Notes: a model not told the origin generated them from the sequence alone. A DNA stretch of 64,000 nucleotides from Fremontodendron californicum (GCA_030761205.1 JAULJL010000005.1:4985501-5049500), one strand, 5' to 3'; shown: positions 47,730 to 60,559, counted from the first letter of the stretch. Numbers and translations are program-made.

Positions 47730-49460
47730 CTAATGCCATATCCCCAAAATGACTGCGACACCAAAGAGTAGTGCAAGTGTGGCATCTCCTCCCGGGAGGA
47801 TCGACAACCTGCCAAATTGAAGATGTCAATCAAGAAATGGGGAAAATGCAGTAGACACAGTAATCTTTATTCTGTCAGGTATATGCAGTAGATTGCTGTA
47901 TTTTATGCAATACCTGAGCTTCTTCCTTGACTGCTGTATATATGCCATTGCAGGAGGAAGGATTCCAAACAGGAAGCAGTTTGCATAAACCCCAGCAAAA
48001 TCAAGGGCTCTTGAAAAGGCTGAGCGGAAAAAGGAAGCTATAAGAACCGGAGCACAGAGCACTAGTGGCATTACAAACATTTCGAATGATTTAAGGTCAG
48101 TTATTCTTAACAGTTGTTCATCTTCTGAGGCAGCAATACTGTTTGATCCAAATGAAACTTTCCCAAAATTTCCGCGATCCTGCTGCTGACCCGAATAAAT
48201 CGCAAAACCAACTCTCCCTGAACCATTAGAGACCAACTGAGACTGATAATGAATTCGCTTTTCTAAACTTGTTTTCCCTAAAATCAATTCCAAGGTATCA
48301 AGAAGTTGCTTTGGAAAGCTTACAGCATATCCTATCAGGCTAGTTGCCAGAGCAGAGAAAGCAAAGCCTTGAACTGCAGATAAAGCAGAAGGATTCACAG
48401 AAAGTAAGAGGGATATAGGGTCTTTTGGTGAGGTATTTCCAGCGAGTCCTAAAACAATCAAATTCCATGATAGAACCATAATTAATGGAACAGCCCCTCC
48501 GATCAGTACTGCTTTTCGAGCCTCGGATACGGAATTTCCAGCAATCTTGCAAATAAAAGGAGTGATAACATGGAATCCTAATGTGAGTACAGTAACAGGA
48601 ATTGCTGGCAAAATTGATGACAGACTCCACGAGGCATGAGTGAAGGAGCCTAATACATTTGCTCTGGCCACGGATAAACCAATGGCCACTAATGCAGTTA
48701 TGGAGAAAAGCATGAGGAAGCATAAAAGCCTGTTTGAAACATCAATGGCCTTAAATGGAAAGAACATAATAACAGTCCCAACAGCTAGAGGAAACAAAGC
48801 ATGAGCCAATACCAAATTCATCGAGGGAAACCATTGACAAACTATTGAACCAATGCCTGAAACACAAGCCACTAACAAAGAAAAACTCAGGGAGGCATAA
48901 ATGAGCGCAACAAAAACACCAAAACGACTTCCTAATGCCTTTGTTGCAAGGCCAGTAAAGCTCACCTCTGCAAGTCCATCTTCTTCCATTACTGCAAAAC
49001 TTAGCTCTGCAACAAGGATGATGGAGGAAATAACATAAACCCAAGAAAGAAGAATGGCAATGGTTGATGGAAGTGGACCTGATTTTATTGTTGCAGCTGG
49101 TAAACCCAGCATTCCAGGCCCTACTGCAGTACCAATGATCAAACTAACAGCACCCCAGAAGCTCTTCTCCTTGTCTTCTTGTTGGGATTCTTGTGGTAGC
49201 CGATTCTTCACTGTTTCAACATTATTTTCCTCATCATCAAGTGTAACAACAGGAAGTGCCGAACTTTGGGGTGTAAATCTAAGGAGCGGCTGGTGATTCT
49301 TGGAGGGTGATTTAGAGAAGGAATGTTGGGTTATGGTAAAGAATGTAGTAGGCTTAATATTGAATGCAAGCCTGTGAAGCTGCTGGGTATTGGGATAATG
49401 AAGATTAAATCTTGACTTCAATGGTGAGTTGGGAATTGATGGATGGTGAGGAAGTAACAT
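47730..49460 (-). CDS. Plastid-targeted tryptophan/tyrosine permease family transporter
   Basis: Membrane transporter of 541 residues from two exons on the minus strand: 49460-47914 and 47808-47730 (donor GTATTG, acceptor GGCAG). The first about 75 residues are rich in Ser, Thr, Pro and basic residues with few acids, as in a chloroplast transit peptide. The family signature follows, SLIIGTAVGPGMLGLPAATI (106-125), then about ten hydrophobic segments to the end. A loop of about 70 polar residues (SNGSGRVGF ... SEDEQLL) splits the last ones. The second exon adds LPGGDATLALLFGVAVILGIWH. Best recalled match is Arabidopsis At5g19500, annotated by similarity to bacterial aromatic amino acid permeases. 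The plant substrate is not known to me. Without splicing the frame would run to 47826 with an unrelated tail. Confidence 0.9.
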
Positions 49461-49988
49461 ATTGGCAAGAAAGTTTTTGTGAGCAATGGAATCTTTAATA
49501 GAGATTCTTGTTGTGTAGTTTCTTTTCCCCTTTTGCAGTGTTGGAATCTTTGGATAGTGGCTGATATCATAGGTAGGAAAGGTTTTATGGGAAAAATCTT
49601 TGCTTCTTTCTGGTCAGAGTAGTCAGAGTGGAACTAATAACCTTAGAGGGAGATGTTATAGTTATATCATCAATTAGGGGGCCAAGAATGAAGAATGGAA
49701 GATTGGCCTAAATCTAAGTGATTAATGAGAATAATGGAAGCCCAATATGGCAATATGTTTTTCATGATTAATCCAAAAAGCAACATGAAAATAAAAGGAG
49801 GAGAGCAACCATTCAAGTTCTGTTTCATGGGCCATATTAAAAGTGGGCTTACACTTATAAAATGTTAGGTAAGGTGAGCTAAACAAGCACTTGTTCTTTT
49901 TGATGAAATGAAAAGTAAAGTTTTTCAAAATTTGTACTTTTTTTTTTATAAAATTACAATCATAATTAAGTAAATGGAAAAATTAACA

Positions 49989-50170
49989 CCAATGAAGGTT
50001 GGCCTGAGTAGAAGGGGTTTTGATTACTTAAGTAAGTGGTCTCGATTTCTTTAGCCCTTGTGAACGCAGAAAACTTTCTTGGGAGAGGTCCTCACCTTGG
50101 CGCCCGACAGTACCTCGAAGGATTAGTCCTGGACGAAATCCGGGGATATCTTGGGTAATAAAAAAAATGA
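49989..50170 (+). mobile_element. SINE (11-bp target duplication)
   Basis: 182 bp between perfect repeats AAAAATTAACA (49978-49988 and 50171-50181). A-box-like TTGGCCTGAGTAGAAGGGG, B-box-like GGTCTCGATTTC, and a GC-richer body (GCGCCCGACAGTACCTCGAA, GGATTAGTCCTGGACG) ending in an A-rich tail. Different family from the other SINEs here. Confidence 0.68.
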
Positions 50171-50174
50171 AAAA

Positions 50175-50330
50175 ATTAACAGAATGACACGTATCTCTTT
50201 AGAGTATATTAAAAAAAATTAAAACATGTCACAACTTTTTAACACCACTTGCAAAATTAAAATATTTCACTGTTAATGCATAAAAAATAAACTCTATATA
50301 TATATATATTATAATTTATATAATAAATTA
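50175..50330. repeat. Dispersed repeat also present at 26235-26480
   Basis: ACGTATCTCTTTAGAGTATA, ACATGTCACAACTTTTTAAC, CACTTGCAAAATTAAAA and ACTGTTAATGCATAAAAAA parallel the insert in duplicated block 2. Type unknown. Confidence 0.4.
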
Positions 50331-50417
50331 AATAAACAAATAAACTAACAATCCAACATAAAATTTTACTATCAAATGCACGTGGTGGAATTTGACTTGG
50401 GATTTTTTATGATTTTA

Positions 50418-50796
50418 GAATTTCTCCTTTAGCATTGCTTTTGAAACAGCTTTCGAGGTCAAAAGTTATTTTTCACGGCAAACGTAATGTTAAACAGATA
50501 AAAAAATGTTGGTTTTTGCTGTTGAAACCATGGTTTGAAAACCTAAACCAAAAAGCCAAAAAATATAGCTTTTGAGGTTTAAAAGCTGACTTTTGAATAA
50601 ATGATTTTATTATCCTCACATCTCAACACTTTTATTATTTTAAAAATATATTTTTTTGACATTTCAATTCACCATAACACTTTTTCACAGTAATGCTAAA
50701 CATTTAAAAGTTTTTAAACCACAGTTTTTCACCATATTTTTTAAACACATTTTTTTCAACCCAAACTTTTTTCAATAGCAATGCTAAGACACCTCA
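50418..50796. mobile_element. Tourist-like MITE (TTA duplication)
   Basis: 379 bp, TTA at 50415-50417 and 50797-50799. Left TTTAGCATTGCTTTTGAAA and right complement CTTAGCATTGCTATTGAAA are clear inverted repeats. Longest of three family copies (see 762-1022 and 1872-2211). Confidence 0.65.
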
Positions 50797-51284
50797 TTAG
50801 CAACTTCTTAAGTTTCTTAATGAGTGGTTTTCAAAAAAGACAACGATTTATGAGAAGAAAAAAAAACAGTATAAAATAAGTTTATATAATAATAATAATA
50901 ATAATAAAGGTTCGCTTAATTGATATTTATAAACACTAATTAATGATTATTTAATTATCACTTCAAAAAAAAAATTTACATTTAATACATTATTTTTACT
51001 GAATTAAAAAAAATTACATTAATTATTTTTTATTTTTATATATATCATTTTAATGAGTTAATATTTTTTAATAATATTTCTATAAACAAAACATGCTCTC
51101 AAATGCTTTGGTATTTTTTTGAAATTGTCAAACTCGAATTTCTTTTGTCAAAACTTGAAATCTTTGACATTGATTCTATAACATTCAAGAAAACCGTCCA
51201 AAAAGCCCATCAACAAAAATAAATAAAACGAATTTTTTTTAAGGAAAACTCCTTAAAATGAGTTTATCGTAAACTCTATTATAT

Positions 51285-51460
51285 ATGTAATTTGTCATGT
51301 TTATATGTAATTTGTATCATATTTATATGTAAAAAAATTACATGTAAAAAATTACATAAATACATGACATATTTGTCATGTTTATATGTAATTTATCATG
51401 TTTATATGTAATATGTCATGTTTATATGTAATTTTATCATGTTTATATGTAATTGAGCTT
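51285..51460. repeat. Minisatellite of TTTATATGTAATTTGTCATG-type units
   Basis: A 20-23 bp unit containing ATGTTTATATGTAAT recurs at least five times, with a central part in the opposite sense (AAATTACATGTAAAAAATTA). Probably a slippage-expanded AT array. Confidence 0.65.
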
Positions 51461-52146
51461 ATTTTAAGCTCAATTAAGAGAGCTTACCCTAAAACTCCCC
51501 AATAAAACGTGAAAAATTGAATATTAATGCTTAAAATGGCGTAGCTCCATATAAAAATAAAATTTCCTTCAAAAAACAATAAGCTTTCACAATATTTTTT
51601 TAAAATAAAAATGCTTAAAATTGGAGAGTGATAAATTTATTTATTAGCTTTTTGGTTACTATAAAAAAGAGAGAGAAAATGTATGTTAAAATTTTCTTTT
51701 TCATATGAGATGGCTAATTAAATTGAAAACTTTGAGCTATATAATTTCAATATCAATAACACGAATATATTAAAAACAAATAATATTCATGATATTGTAT
51801 AATAATAACTTGTTATTATTCACAAGAAATTAGTCCAGAAAATTAGTTTTTCTTATTAATTAAGATTCATTTTTTATGAAAAATACTTTAAAAATAAAAT
51901 TTTAAATGCATCAAACTGATGTGAGGCAATGCATTTTTATGTTCGTAAAAAAAATTAAAATCAGACATAGCTTGAAGACACCCTAATCATATTACAAAAA
52001 AATAACATGTAATTGTTGTTCATATATAGATTCAACGGGATTATAAAAATATTTTATTAATTTTACAATATAATTTAAGATTAACTTACTAAAACTCCAA
52101 ATTATAGTTATCGAATTGTTACTATTGATTTTCTCACAAGTACAAC

Positions 52147-52373
52147 TAGATTTGGTAATTCATGTATATATTTCGTGTCTCGTGCTTTTTTCATATCAGT
52201 CGTATAAATATATGTACAACACAAATTATCAAATGTGTTAAAATTTTAAATATGAATACAATATATATATTAAACGTATCATATTAATCGTATTTATTAT
52301 ATTATTTTTATATTTATTAAACATATTTTATTCATATTTTATTTTTATATCATATTCAAAATTATCAAATCTA
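52147..52373. mobile_element. hAT-like MITE (M4)
   Basis: 227 bp. Ends TAGATTTGGTAATT and AATTATCAAATCTA. Flanks AGTACAAC (52139-52146) and AATACAAC (52374-52381) agree at seven of eight bases. Opposite orientation to the copies at 1-224 and 24670. Confidence 0.68.
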
Positions 52374-52807
52374 AATACAACATAATCATCCACTAAAATA
52401 AATTATTGGTCAATTATGACAAAAAGAAGCTATCCATTTCATCGAAAACACTTTATAAACGGAAGAAAAAATATATAGTGTTGGTAATTGAATTAAATAA
52501 ACTCCACCAACTCATTAAAATGTTTAAATAGGTAATAATATAAAAAAGTATATAATTAAATAACTAAATTAAGTATTATACCAACTCAAATATTAACATT
52601 ATAATATGAATGTTAATGTAGATAAAATAATATAAAATTAGCATATAAAAATGAAAAATACAAGGTTGTTTTTTTTGGAAGAAAAAGCTAAAATTTTCAA
52701 ATTTCCAAGCTGACCCACAAAAAGTAAAGAGGTGGCAAAGGACCGACCTTTTATACATTGCATATCCGAAACAGCGCTTCATTTTTGCAAAATTTTAGGT
52801 CTGATGC

Positions 52808-52836
52808 CACGTGTCACAAAATTCACTAATCACGTG
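52808..52836. promoter_or_regulatory. Pair of G-boxes upstream of ACHT4
   Basis: CACGTG at 52808-52813 (in GCCACGTGTCA) and again at 52831-52836, about 380-400 bases before the ATG. Such pairs are bound by bZIP/bHLH factors in light or ABA responses. Function here is inferred. Confidence 0.45.
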
Positions 52837-53206
52837 CATCTCCAGACCACCATAAAAACCGACCAACGTTGAAAAAAAGACCAAAGAAAAAAAAAAACCT
52901 TATCCAATACGTTTTCACATCAAAAATTTCCAATCATCAACCGTTAGATTCACATCAAGACAAAGCAGATCAACGGTTGAAGTCCATCCTTAGACCTTAA
53001 AATATAACCAACAAAATGGGCAAAGCTCAACAAAGAAAACTAGAAAAGAAAGAAAAAGGAAGCTACTTTTGCTTTACAGAGAGAAAGCAAGAACTTTAAT
53101 TTTTTTGTATTTTAATTTTCATTGGGAATAAAGCAAAGGGTTCAATTTTCAATCTGGTTTTTGGTTTTTGTTGTGAGAAAAAAAGGGAAAAAAAAAAAAA
53201 GAAGGT

Positions 53207-55121
53207 ATGGCTGAGGTTTTGGGGAAGGCAAATCTGTTTACAGCTTGTAACTATAGTCAGAAGAAGAATCAAGGTGGAGTTTCTTTGTTTTCTAAGAGAA
53301 TTTCTGGGTTTTGTTTAAAAAAGAGTAATTTTCCTTCTTTGAAGGTGAAATCTCAGGCTCTGAGGAGTGATTTTAATGGGCAAAGAGTTGTTTTTTTGGA
53401 GAAGAAAAGTATGAACGAGAGAAGGTTTTGTCAAGTTCCCATTAAATCACAGGTTGGTTTAATTAACTTTAGTTTTTAATTTTTCAATTTATGTATTTTT
53501 TTTGTGTGGAAAAGTGTGGGTATTTTATAATTTAATTTTTTATTTTGAAATTCTTGGTAATTTACATGTTCTGTTATTAGCTTTCTACAGTTAGTTCTTA
53601 GTTTAGTTTTCACATGCCAAAGATCAAATCTTTAAATAGAAATTATCTTATATATTTATAAAATTTTTGATTTTTGTTCTTAAATAGAAATTACCTTATC
53701 TTTAATTTTTTGGAAAAGGTTAAGTAGTATATTTGGTTTATGATGAAAACTCCTTTTTTTCCCCCATAATTTGATCTGTTGCAAAGATCAATAAAGAAAT
53801 ACTAATGGGTTTTTTTTCTTTTTTCTGGTCATGTTTGATGGAATCAGATGCAAACTGGCCTTATTGGTAGAAGTCAAAAATGGTGGGAGAAGGGGCTGCA
53901 ACCAAATATGAAAGAAGTGACATCTGCACAAGACCTGGTAGACTCTCTTTTGAATGCTGGGGATAAACTTGTTATATTAGATTTCTTCTCCCCTGGTTGT
54001 GGTGGCTGCAAGGCTCTTCATTCCAAGGTATAATAATATAGACTTATTAGTTTTATATATTGCTTTTGCATAGTTGTGTTGTATGTACATATATTTGGAT
54101 TAATTGTGAATTTGGATGTTGGGATTTGGCAGATTTGCCAATTGGCAGAGATGAATCCAGATGTGCAGTTTCTTGAGGTGAATTACGAGGAACATAAATC
54201 CATGTGCTATAGCCTTAATGTTCATGTGCTGCCTTTCTTCCGGTTCTATAGAGGAGCTCAGGGGCGTCTATGCAGCTTTAGCTGCACCAATGCCACGGTT
54301 AGTCTTGTCTTGAATCCCTTCCTTCTGATGCAAATTTTATCAGATAACAGATATGTTTAGTAATTAGGATGAAAACAAATCATTTTATGTATGGTGGATG
54401 CCACTTGAATACATGGGACTTGATTTCCTGTAGGAAAAATGCATAATCCCCTTTGGGTCAATTGGTTTTCAATTAATTTACATTTTTCAAGATGTAAGAG
54501 CTAGATGGCCATTAGTTATCAATGGACTTGATTTCCTGTAGGAAAAATGCATAATCCCCTTTGGATCAATTGGTTTTCAATTAATTTACATTTTTCAAGA
54601 TGCAAGAGCTAGATGGCCATTAGTTATCAATTGGCTTTGTGAGATTGTTGAGGGTCTGCTATTTTTGTTGCTTTCGCTTAATTCGCGAGATTGTTGACAG
54701 ATAGATTGTTGCTCATCTAATGCAAACTGGTTTTGCATCTTAATTGACATGGCATGTTTAATCATAATGTGTGTTGTTTGTCGATTGTTCAGCGTGTTTA
54801 CCATGATTATGTCTAATCACAAGGATAATTCCACAGATCAAAAAATTCAAAGATGCATTGGCCAAGCACACACCAGACCGATGCAGCCTTGGGCCGACAA
54901 AAGGTCTTGAGGAGAAGGAGCTTTTGGCATTAGCTGCCAACAAAGACCTTTCCTTCAACTACACACCAAAACCAGTTCAACCTGCTCCTGTTCCTGCACA
55001 GGAAGAGATTCCGGTATCGAAAGAAGTTCCATCTGATTCAGGGACAAAGCTCCCTCTCCCTACAACATCCTTAAAACCTAAAGATAGTGAGGAGAAGACC
55101 TTGGTTGGTGCTGGGAGATGA
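53207..55121 (+). CDS. ACHT4: Atypical Cys/His-rich thioredoxin, chloroplast (ACHT4 type)
   Basis: Chloroplast thioredoxin-like protein of 291 residues in four exons: 53207-53452, 53848-54027, 54133-54297 and 54837-55121, all in phase 0 with GT-AG introns. Residues 1-80 are rich in Ser, Lys and Arg with few acids, fitting a transit peptide. The thioredoxin fold follows, with active site CGGC at 133-136 instead of CGPC, cis-Pro at 176 (HVLPFFRF), and the further Cys-rich words KSMCYS and CSFSCTNAT. The C-terminal tail is Pro/Glu-rich and ends EEKTLVGAGR. Closest recalled match is Arabidopsis ACHT4 (At1g08570), which passes oxidising signals to stromal enzymes including the small subunit of ADP-glucose pyrophosphorylase. 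Intron 3 holds a recent 108-bp tandem duplication. Confidence 0.93.
54416..54631. repeat. 108-bp tandem duplication in ACHT4 intron 3
   Basis: Two adjacent copies starting GGACTTGATTTCCTGTAGG (54416 and 54524). They differ at about two sites (GGGTCAATTGG/GGATCAATTGG and GATGTAAG/GATGCAAG), so the duplication is recent. Confidence 0.88.
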
Positions 55122-56207
55122 TGTGGTTAGTTTTTTGCCCACCTCATTCCCTCGATCCGTATCGCCACTGTACAGTTACTACAGTACTATTTCCATGTTC
55201 GTCTTTCTTGTCTCCCCATGGAGTTGCAGGCTTTGGGATTTATTTTTTTGGATCCCAGCAGCCTGCTTGATTCAAGCGTGTTTGAAGAGCAACTAGCTGT
55301 GTATATGTTTGAGTTGTCATTTTTAAGTTTCAAGAGAAAACGCCTTTGTGAATGTAAAAATCATATTGTTCTGTAGTATATGGCTAGTATTATAGAAATT
55401 AGAAGCCTTTCTCTTTCTCTTTTTCATTTTCTATTTTGTATTGGATATGTGGTATTTAATGATAATTTGTACTGCCTTACCTATTTATTTTCCTTTATTT
55501 TTGTTGGATTTGGATCACACAGCTTGTATCAAGGGATGTTTCATTAGATGTGATGGTATTGCTTTGTTAATGACAAATCAATACCCAGATTCCACCATTC
55601 CACCAAAAGAAAAGAAAGAAAAAATCATTCAAACAAGTTACGGGATATAATCATGAACTGTTAAGCACATATTATTATTAACTTCTTTTCTTTTCTTTTT
55701 TATGTGTGTGGGTAATATCTAAGTTAATGTTAATCCAACAATTTGTGTCGTATTTAAAATATTTATTTTATATAAATTTGATATATTTATATATTTATAT
55801 TGTGTTTGTATTATTTTTGTTTATATTGTATCATATATATATATTTTTTATCATATAATTTTATTGTGTTTAAAATTTATAGATGTAATTAATGTGGGCA
55901 TCCTTGAGAAAGACAACTCAAAATTAGCTTTTTTTGTATTGAAAGATATCAGATATTGTACTGAAAAACAAAATTGTCCTCTTCCATGTTATCCTCTGTT
56001 AAAAAACTGGAAGAAAAAAATCTAGTAGTTTTGGATGGTCTAGAAATCAAGGAAGCTTCAAGAATTGTTTAGAATTCTGCCTGAACAGTGGACATCATCT
56101 TCAACCGCTGTTTAAAATTTGCAGGATTTGTCCAATTTATGACAAGGCCAGAACATGTCCAGGTTCTATCCTCAACGTTATCAAATAAACATAAAAAATC
56201 TCATTAT

Positions 56208-57857
56208 TAGAGGTGCTTATGGATTGAGTCAGATTCGGGTCAGATTTAGATAGGATATATCTTATATATTTGCTCAATTTTGATCCGACCCAAAATATGA
56301 ATCTTAAATTCTGTTAAAACTAGTTTATATTTTAAAATGGATAGTTCAAATCCGTTTAAGCTTGCCCATATTTTTTTTAAAATAATAAATATTTTTTTAT
56401 TTTATTTTATTTTTTTATTAAATTTTAAAACATGGATAATTTAGTATATTTTTGGGTCCCCAATAGCCCCTAAAGTTTATCAAATCTTCTATTGTAATCT
56501 CTGTACTTTAAAAATGTCTATTTTGATACTTAACGTTTTCACTCCGTTTGCTATTCTAGTATCTGTCAATAAAATCGTTAAATATTGATGATGTGGCTTG
56601 GGTATCCAATAAAAACTTAACACGTGGCACCATATAATATGCCACTTGTATTACCAAAAAAAATTATTATTTTAATTTAAAAAATAAAATTATATTTTTT
56701 TTCTTTTTACACATGGCACTATACAGTGATACTACGTATAATAAAAAAAAGATTATTATTTTAATTTTAAAAAAATTCTTTTTTTCTCTCTCCACCTTTT
56801 AATTTTAAGAAATATTTTTAACAACAATTAAAATATAATTTTAAATATTTGAATTTTTGTACAAAAATTTTTAAAAAAAATTAAAAAATTTTAAAATTTT
56901 AAAATTATATTTTAAAAAATTAATATCTATTTTTTTTAAAAAAATATATATATTAAAAATTTAAAATTTTAAAAATTAAATTTTTAAAAATTAAATATGT
57001 TTTTCTATTAAAATTATTTTAATATTTAATAAATATTTTTTTAAAAATTAAAACAATAAAATAATTTTATTTTATATTTTGATTTTTGTAATTTTTAAAA
57101 ATATTTTTTAAAAAATTTCATATATTATAAATTTTTTCACAAGTAATTTTAAAATATTTTATATTTTAAAAATAATTTTATTTAAATATTTTAATATTTT
57201 AATTTTTAAAATAATTTTTTTAATTTTTAAAGAATTTTTAAATTTTAAATAATTTTATTAAAAAATATATTAAAATTTTAAAAAAAATTAAAAAATAGAT
57301 ATTAATTTTTAAAATATAATTTTAAATATTTTTTATATTTTTAATATAATTTTTAAAATTTTTAAAAAAATTTTTACAAAATTTCAAATATTATTTTTTA
57401 AAAAAATCAGGTGCTGCCACGTGTCATCATCTATATTTTAACGGTGTTAGGTCAAGGTACCACATTATACAGGTTTGATAGTTCAAGTACCACATTGAAC
57501 ATTTTTAAAGTACAAGGATCACAATAGAAGATTTGATAAACTTCAGGGGCTATTGGGGTCATTATCCCTATATTTTTAAATGTTTATATTATAATATTAT
57601 ATTTATTTATTTTTATATGATATAAATTACATAATATATAAAATATAAAAATAATATATTATATATTATATAAATGAAAACGGACCAGACCGAGTTCGGG
57701 CCTTGATTGTTGGAGCCAAAGCTTGATCCATTTTCTAAATGGGTCTCATTTTTTTTTACCCAAACCCATATTTTAGACCTAATATTTTTGTCCAAATCCT
57801 CCAAAATATAAACAAACCTTTGAGCTTAGACGAATAGCTGACCCTTGAGCAGGTCTA
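56208..57857. mobile_element. hAT-like relic hosting another element
   Basis: Left end TAGAGGTGCTTATGGATTG, right end CCTTGAGCAGGTCTA, matching the M2 terminal style. Removing the inner element (56454-57568) leaves about 535 bp. The flanks CTCATTAT and CCCAATTA do not form a convincing duplication. Confidence 0.45.
56454..57568. mobile_element. Mutator-like element with long inverted repeats
   Basis: 1115 bp, perfect 9-bp duplication TATATTTTT (56445-56453 and 57569-57577). Inverted repeats of more than 60 bp share CCCCAATAGCCCC, AAGTTTATCAAATCTTCTAT and GTACTTTAAAAATGT. The core is almost pure A/T with TTTTAAAA-type words and no coding capacity. Long arms plus a 9-bp duplication fit a non-autonomous Mutator-like element. 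Confidence 0.75.
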
Positions 57858-60559
57858 CCCAATTACCCTACTTGTTTAATGTAGAATATTATAGCTCATT
57901 TGCATGGGTTAGATTTGTTTTTCCATCAATTGTTGGATTCAACTCATATTTTGTACTTACAATTTGGAATGGATAGATTGTTTAAACTTTTTAAAATCAA
58001 AATAAGATAATTTTGTATCTTATAACATATTACTCATTCAAAACTAATGATAATTTGATCTAAACGAACATTAATCATTAAATTAAATATTTTACGTTTT
58101 GACTTTTTCTTTTCTTTACAGCAAATAATAATAGAATCCACAAAGAAAGAAGTTTGATACGTAACTTGGCTGGACCACAAGAGAATATAGGAAAAATATT
58201 GGGATGAATGGAAAAAAAAAGGCAACAAGCCAAAGAAATGTTGGGATAAGGTTGCATGGGTATTGAAATGCATCAACGTGGCCTACCTAGCTTTACAAAA
58301 AATACAGAAAACTTTGATTTATAATTAGTGAAAAATAGCAATACGTATTAATTCAGATGATACGTGTGTTGAATAAATTTTTAAAAAAAATTATATACGT
58401 AATTTTTTTTGAAATAAATTATATAAATAGACAAAAAAAAAAATTCTAACAATCCAATCCTGATTCCTGAATCCAGTAAACAAATTTTTCAGGATTTTCA
58501 AAATCTCAAAGCTCCCTTCATCTCCTCCCAAGTGTCCAACCTGTTTCCCATATTCTTCCATGATTGACATTTGACAAGTTTGAAAGTAACTTGTTTTATG
58601 CAATGTTTGAAAGTTTGAAAGTTTTTCATTTTCAAAACTCTTCTCTTTTATGTTCCCATGTGTCCAGGGCATATTCATTGAAATCTTGTCTGGTTGGCAT
58701 TATTAGCTTTGAAAGCAAACCAGTTGGGGCCTGGGGCTGGGGGCCGACAGCCTTTTTTTTTAGTTCTAATTTAATTTGTGAGATCTGAGAATTTAGTCAA
58801 AGTTAAAAAATAGTTAGTTGTATTTTGCTTGCTGCCGGGGATTGTGAAAATATGCAAGTTGATTAGCCATTAGCAAAGCAAGGCTTTAATTTAGTGCTGG
58901 AGATGTTGGATGCTTGAAACGTGTCTTTCTTCCTAGGCAAAAGACCTCGGTTACTGCCAATTGATTTGGCCTTTATTTCACAGTGACACCGCTATATCAG
59001 CCACATGAATAAAAAAATCGAATCAAAAATAAAAAATGTTTTTTTCCCTATTTTTTATCCGTTTTTTACCGATTAAATCTTTTTTATCGGTTCAATTAAA
59101 TCCAATTTTATTATATTCGTCAAATCAGATAAATCATCGATTCTCAATTCGATTCAATCCGATCTAATTTTTTAATCCATAATCAATCATGTCCCCTTTC
59201 TTTTGTACTAAAGAAACATTTCATATGTAACTTTTTTTATTAATTTTGTAATTAATTATTTAATCATAACTCAAACATGTGTAAAAGGTTTATCACTTAT
59301 AGATATGACTTTTACATAATATTTTAATAAATCTTAATTTAAAATTATAATTAATGAATTGCACTACAATATAACTCTCAATAACAACATCAAATCATTT
59401 TACCATTTGCAAACTTGTCCTTTAGGATAACAGTTAAGGATAGTTAAAATTTAATTTTTTTTAAATGTTTATATTTGAATGTAATATTTTATCATTTTTT
59501 TTATAAAAAAAAGTATTAATTATTATTTTTTCTTTTAGTGTTATTAAATCTGTTCATGATCAGATTACTCACCCAATCCGACAGACGCATCCTGGATTAG
59601 ATCAGGTCTGGAATAAATTTTTAATAATCCAATCGTTTCGATTTGAATTATTATTTAAATTATAAAAAAAATATTTAAATTTAGTTATAAAATATATAAA
59701 TAATAAGATAAAATAAAATATATTTTAAATAATAAAATAAATTTTCGAATCTTAACAAACAAAAAATTTTATTCGGATTCAAACTTGATCCGATCCATGA
59801 ACACTTGTACATGTCATCTTAAACATAATCATCTGGGCTTGATTGGGATTTTCTATATAAACATTGGTTTTTTTTTTTTTTTATATTATATAACCAAACT
59901 CTATATAAAACAACATGATGAATAAACTCAGGCTTGATAAAAACATAGACTGTCCAATTGTAATCCCAACAAAAGTATTGGGCTTAACATCTTATCCTAG
60001 CCTGGTCCATTGAAAAACTTTTGATGTCTTAGGGGGGCTGAAAGCCCACAACTTTTGGTCTAAAAGACCTGATATCTCCAAATTAGTTTTACATTAAATC
60101 CAATTAAGATGCCAAACTAAGTTTGAATTAGGCTGCTCACTTTATTTAGTTTATTGTATGATCATAATTGTTTTACAAGTGCTACATATGAAGCTCAATA
60201 GGCATCCTAGATTTCTCTGAAAACAAAAATTATACATTTAAATGCATGAACTCAAACATAAGAGAAATTATTAAATAAATCCTTCTTATTACGTTAGTTA
60301 TTGATTCAATCAAGAAAAATATATAAAACGAACAAACATATTTTTAAGGAAAAATAAATAGATAAATTACGTACGCTAGCTTAATTAGACGCTTAAGGAA
60401 AAATTATATTTTAATTTTACTCCAAAAAAACGTAATAATATTCATTATATAACTAATGAATCTAGTTATTTATGCAATTTTCACATAATGGGAATTGATA
60501 AAGCATTAGGTTTCTTAAAGATCCTTTTATAACACTAATAAATTGTTGAGATGTAATCA

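Larger units (their letters stand above)
49461..53206. other. Spacer between permease and ACHT4
   Basis: 49461-49700 is likely permease 5' UTR and promoter. Listed items: SINE (49989-50170), dispersed repeat (50175-50330), Tourist-like MITE (50418-50796), AT minisatellite (51285-51460) and hAT-like MITE (52147-52373). 52780-53206 is the likely ACHT4 promoter and 5' UTR. 50930-51280 and 51480-52130 show only AT-rich sequence. Confidence 0.6.
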
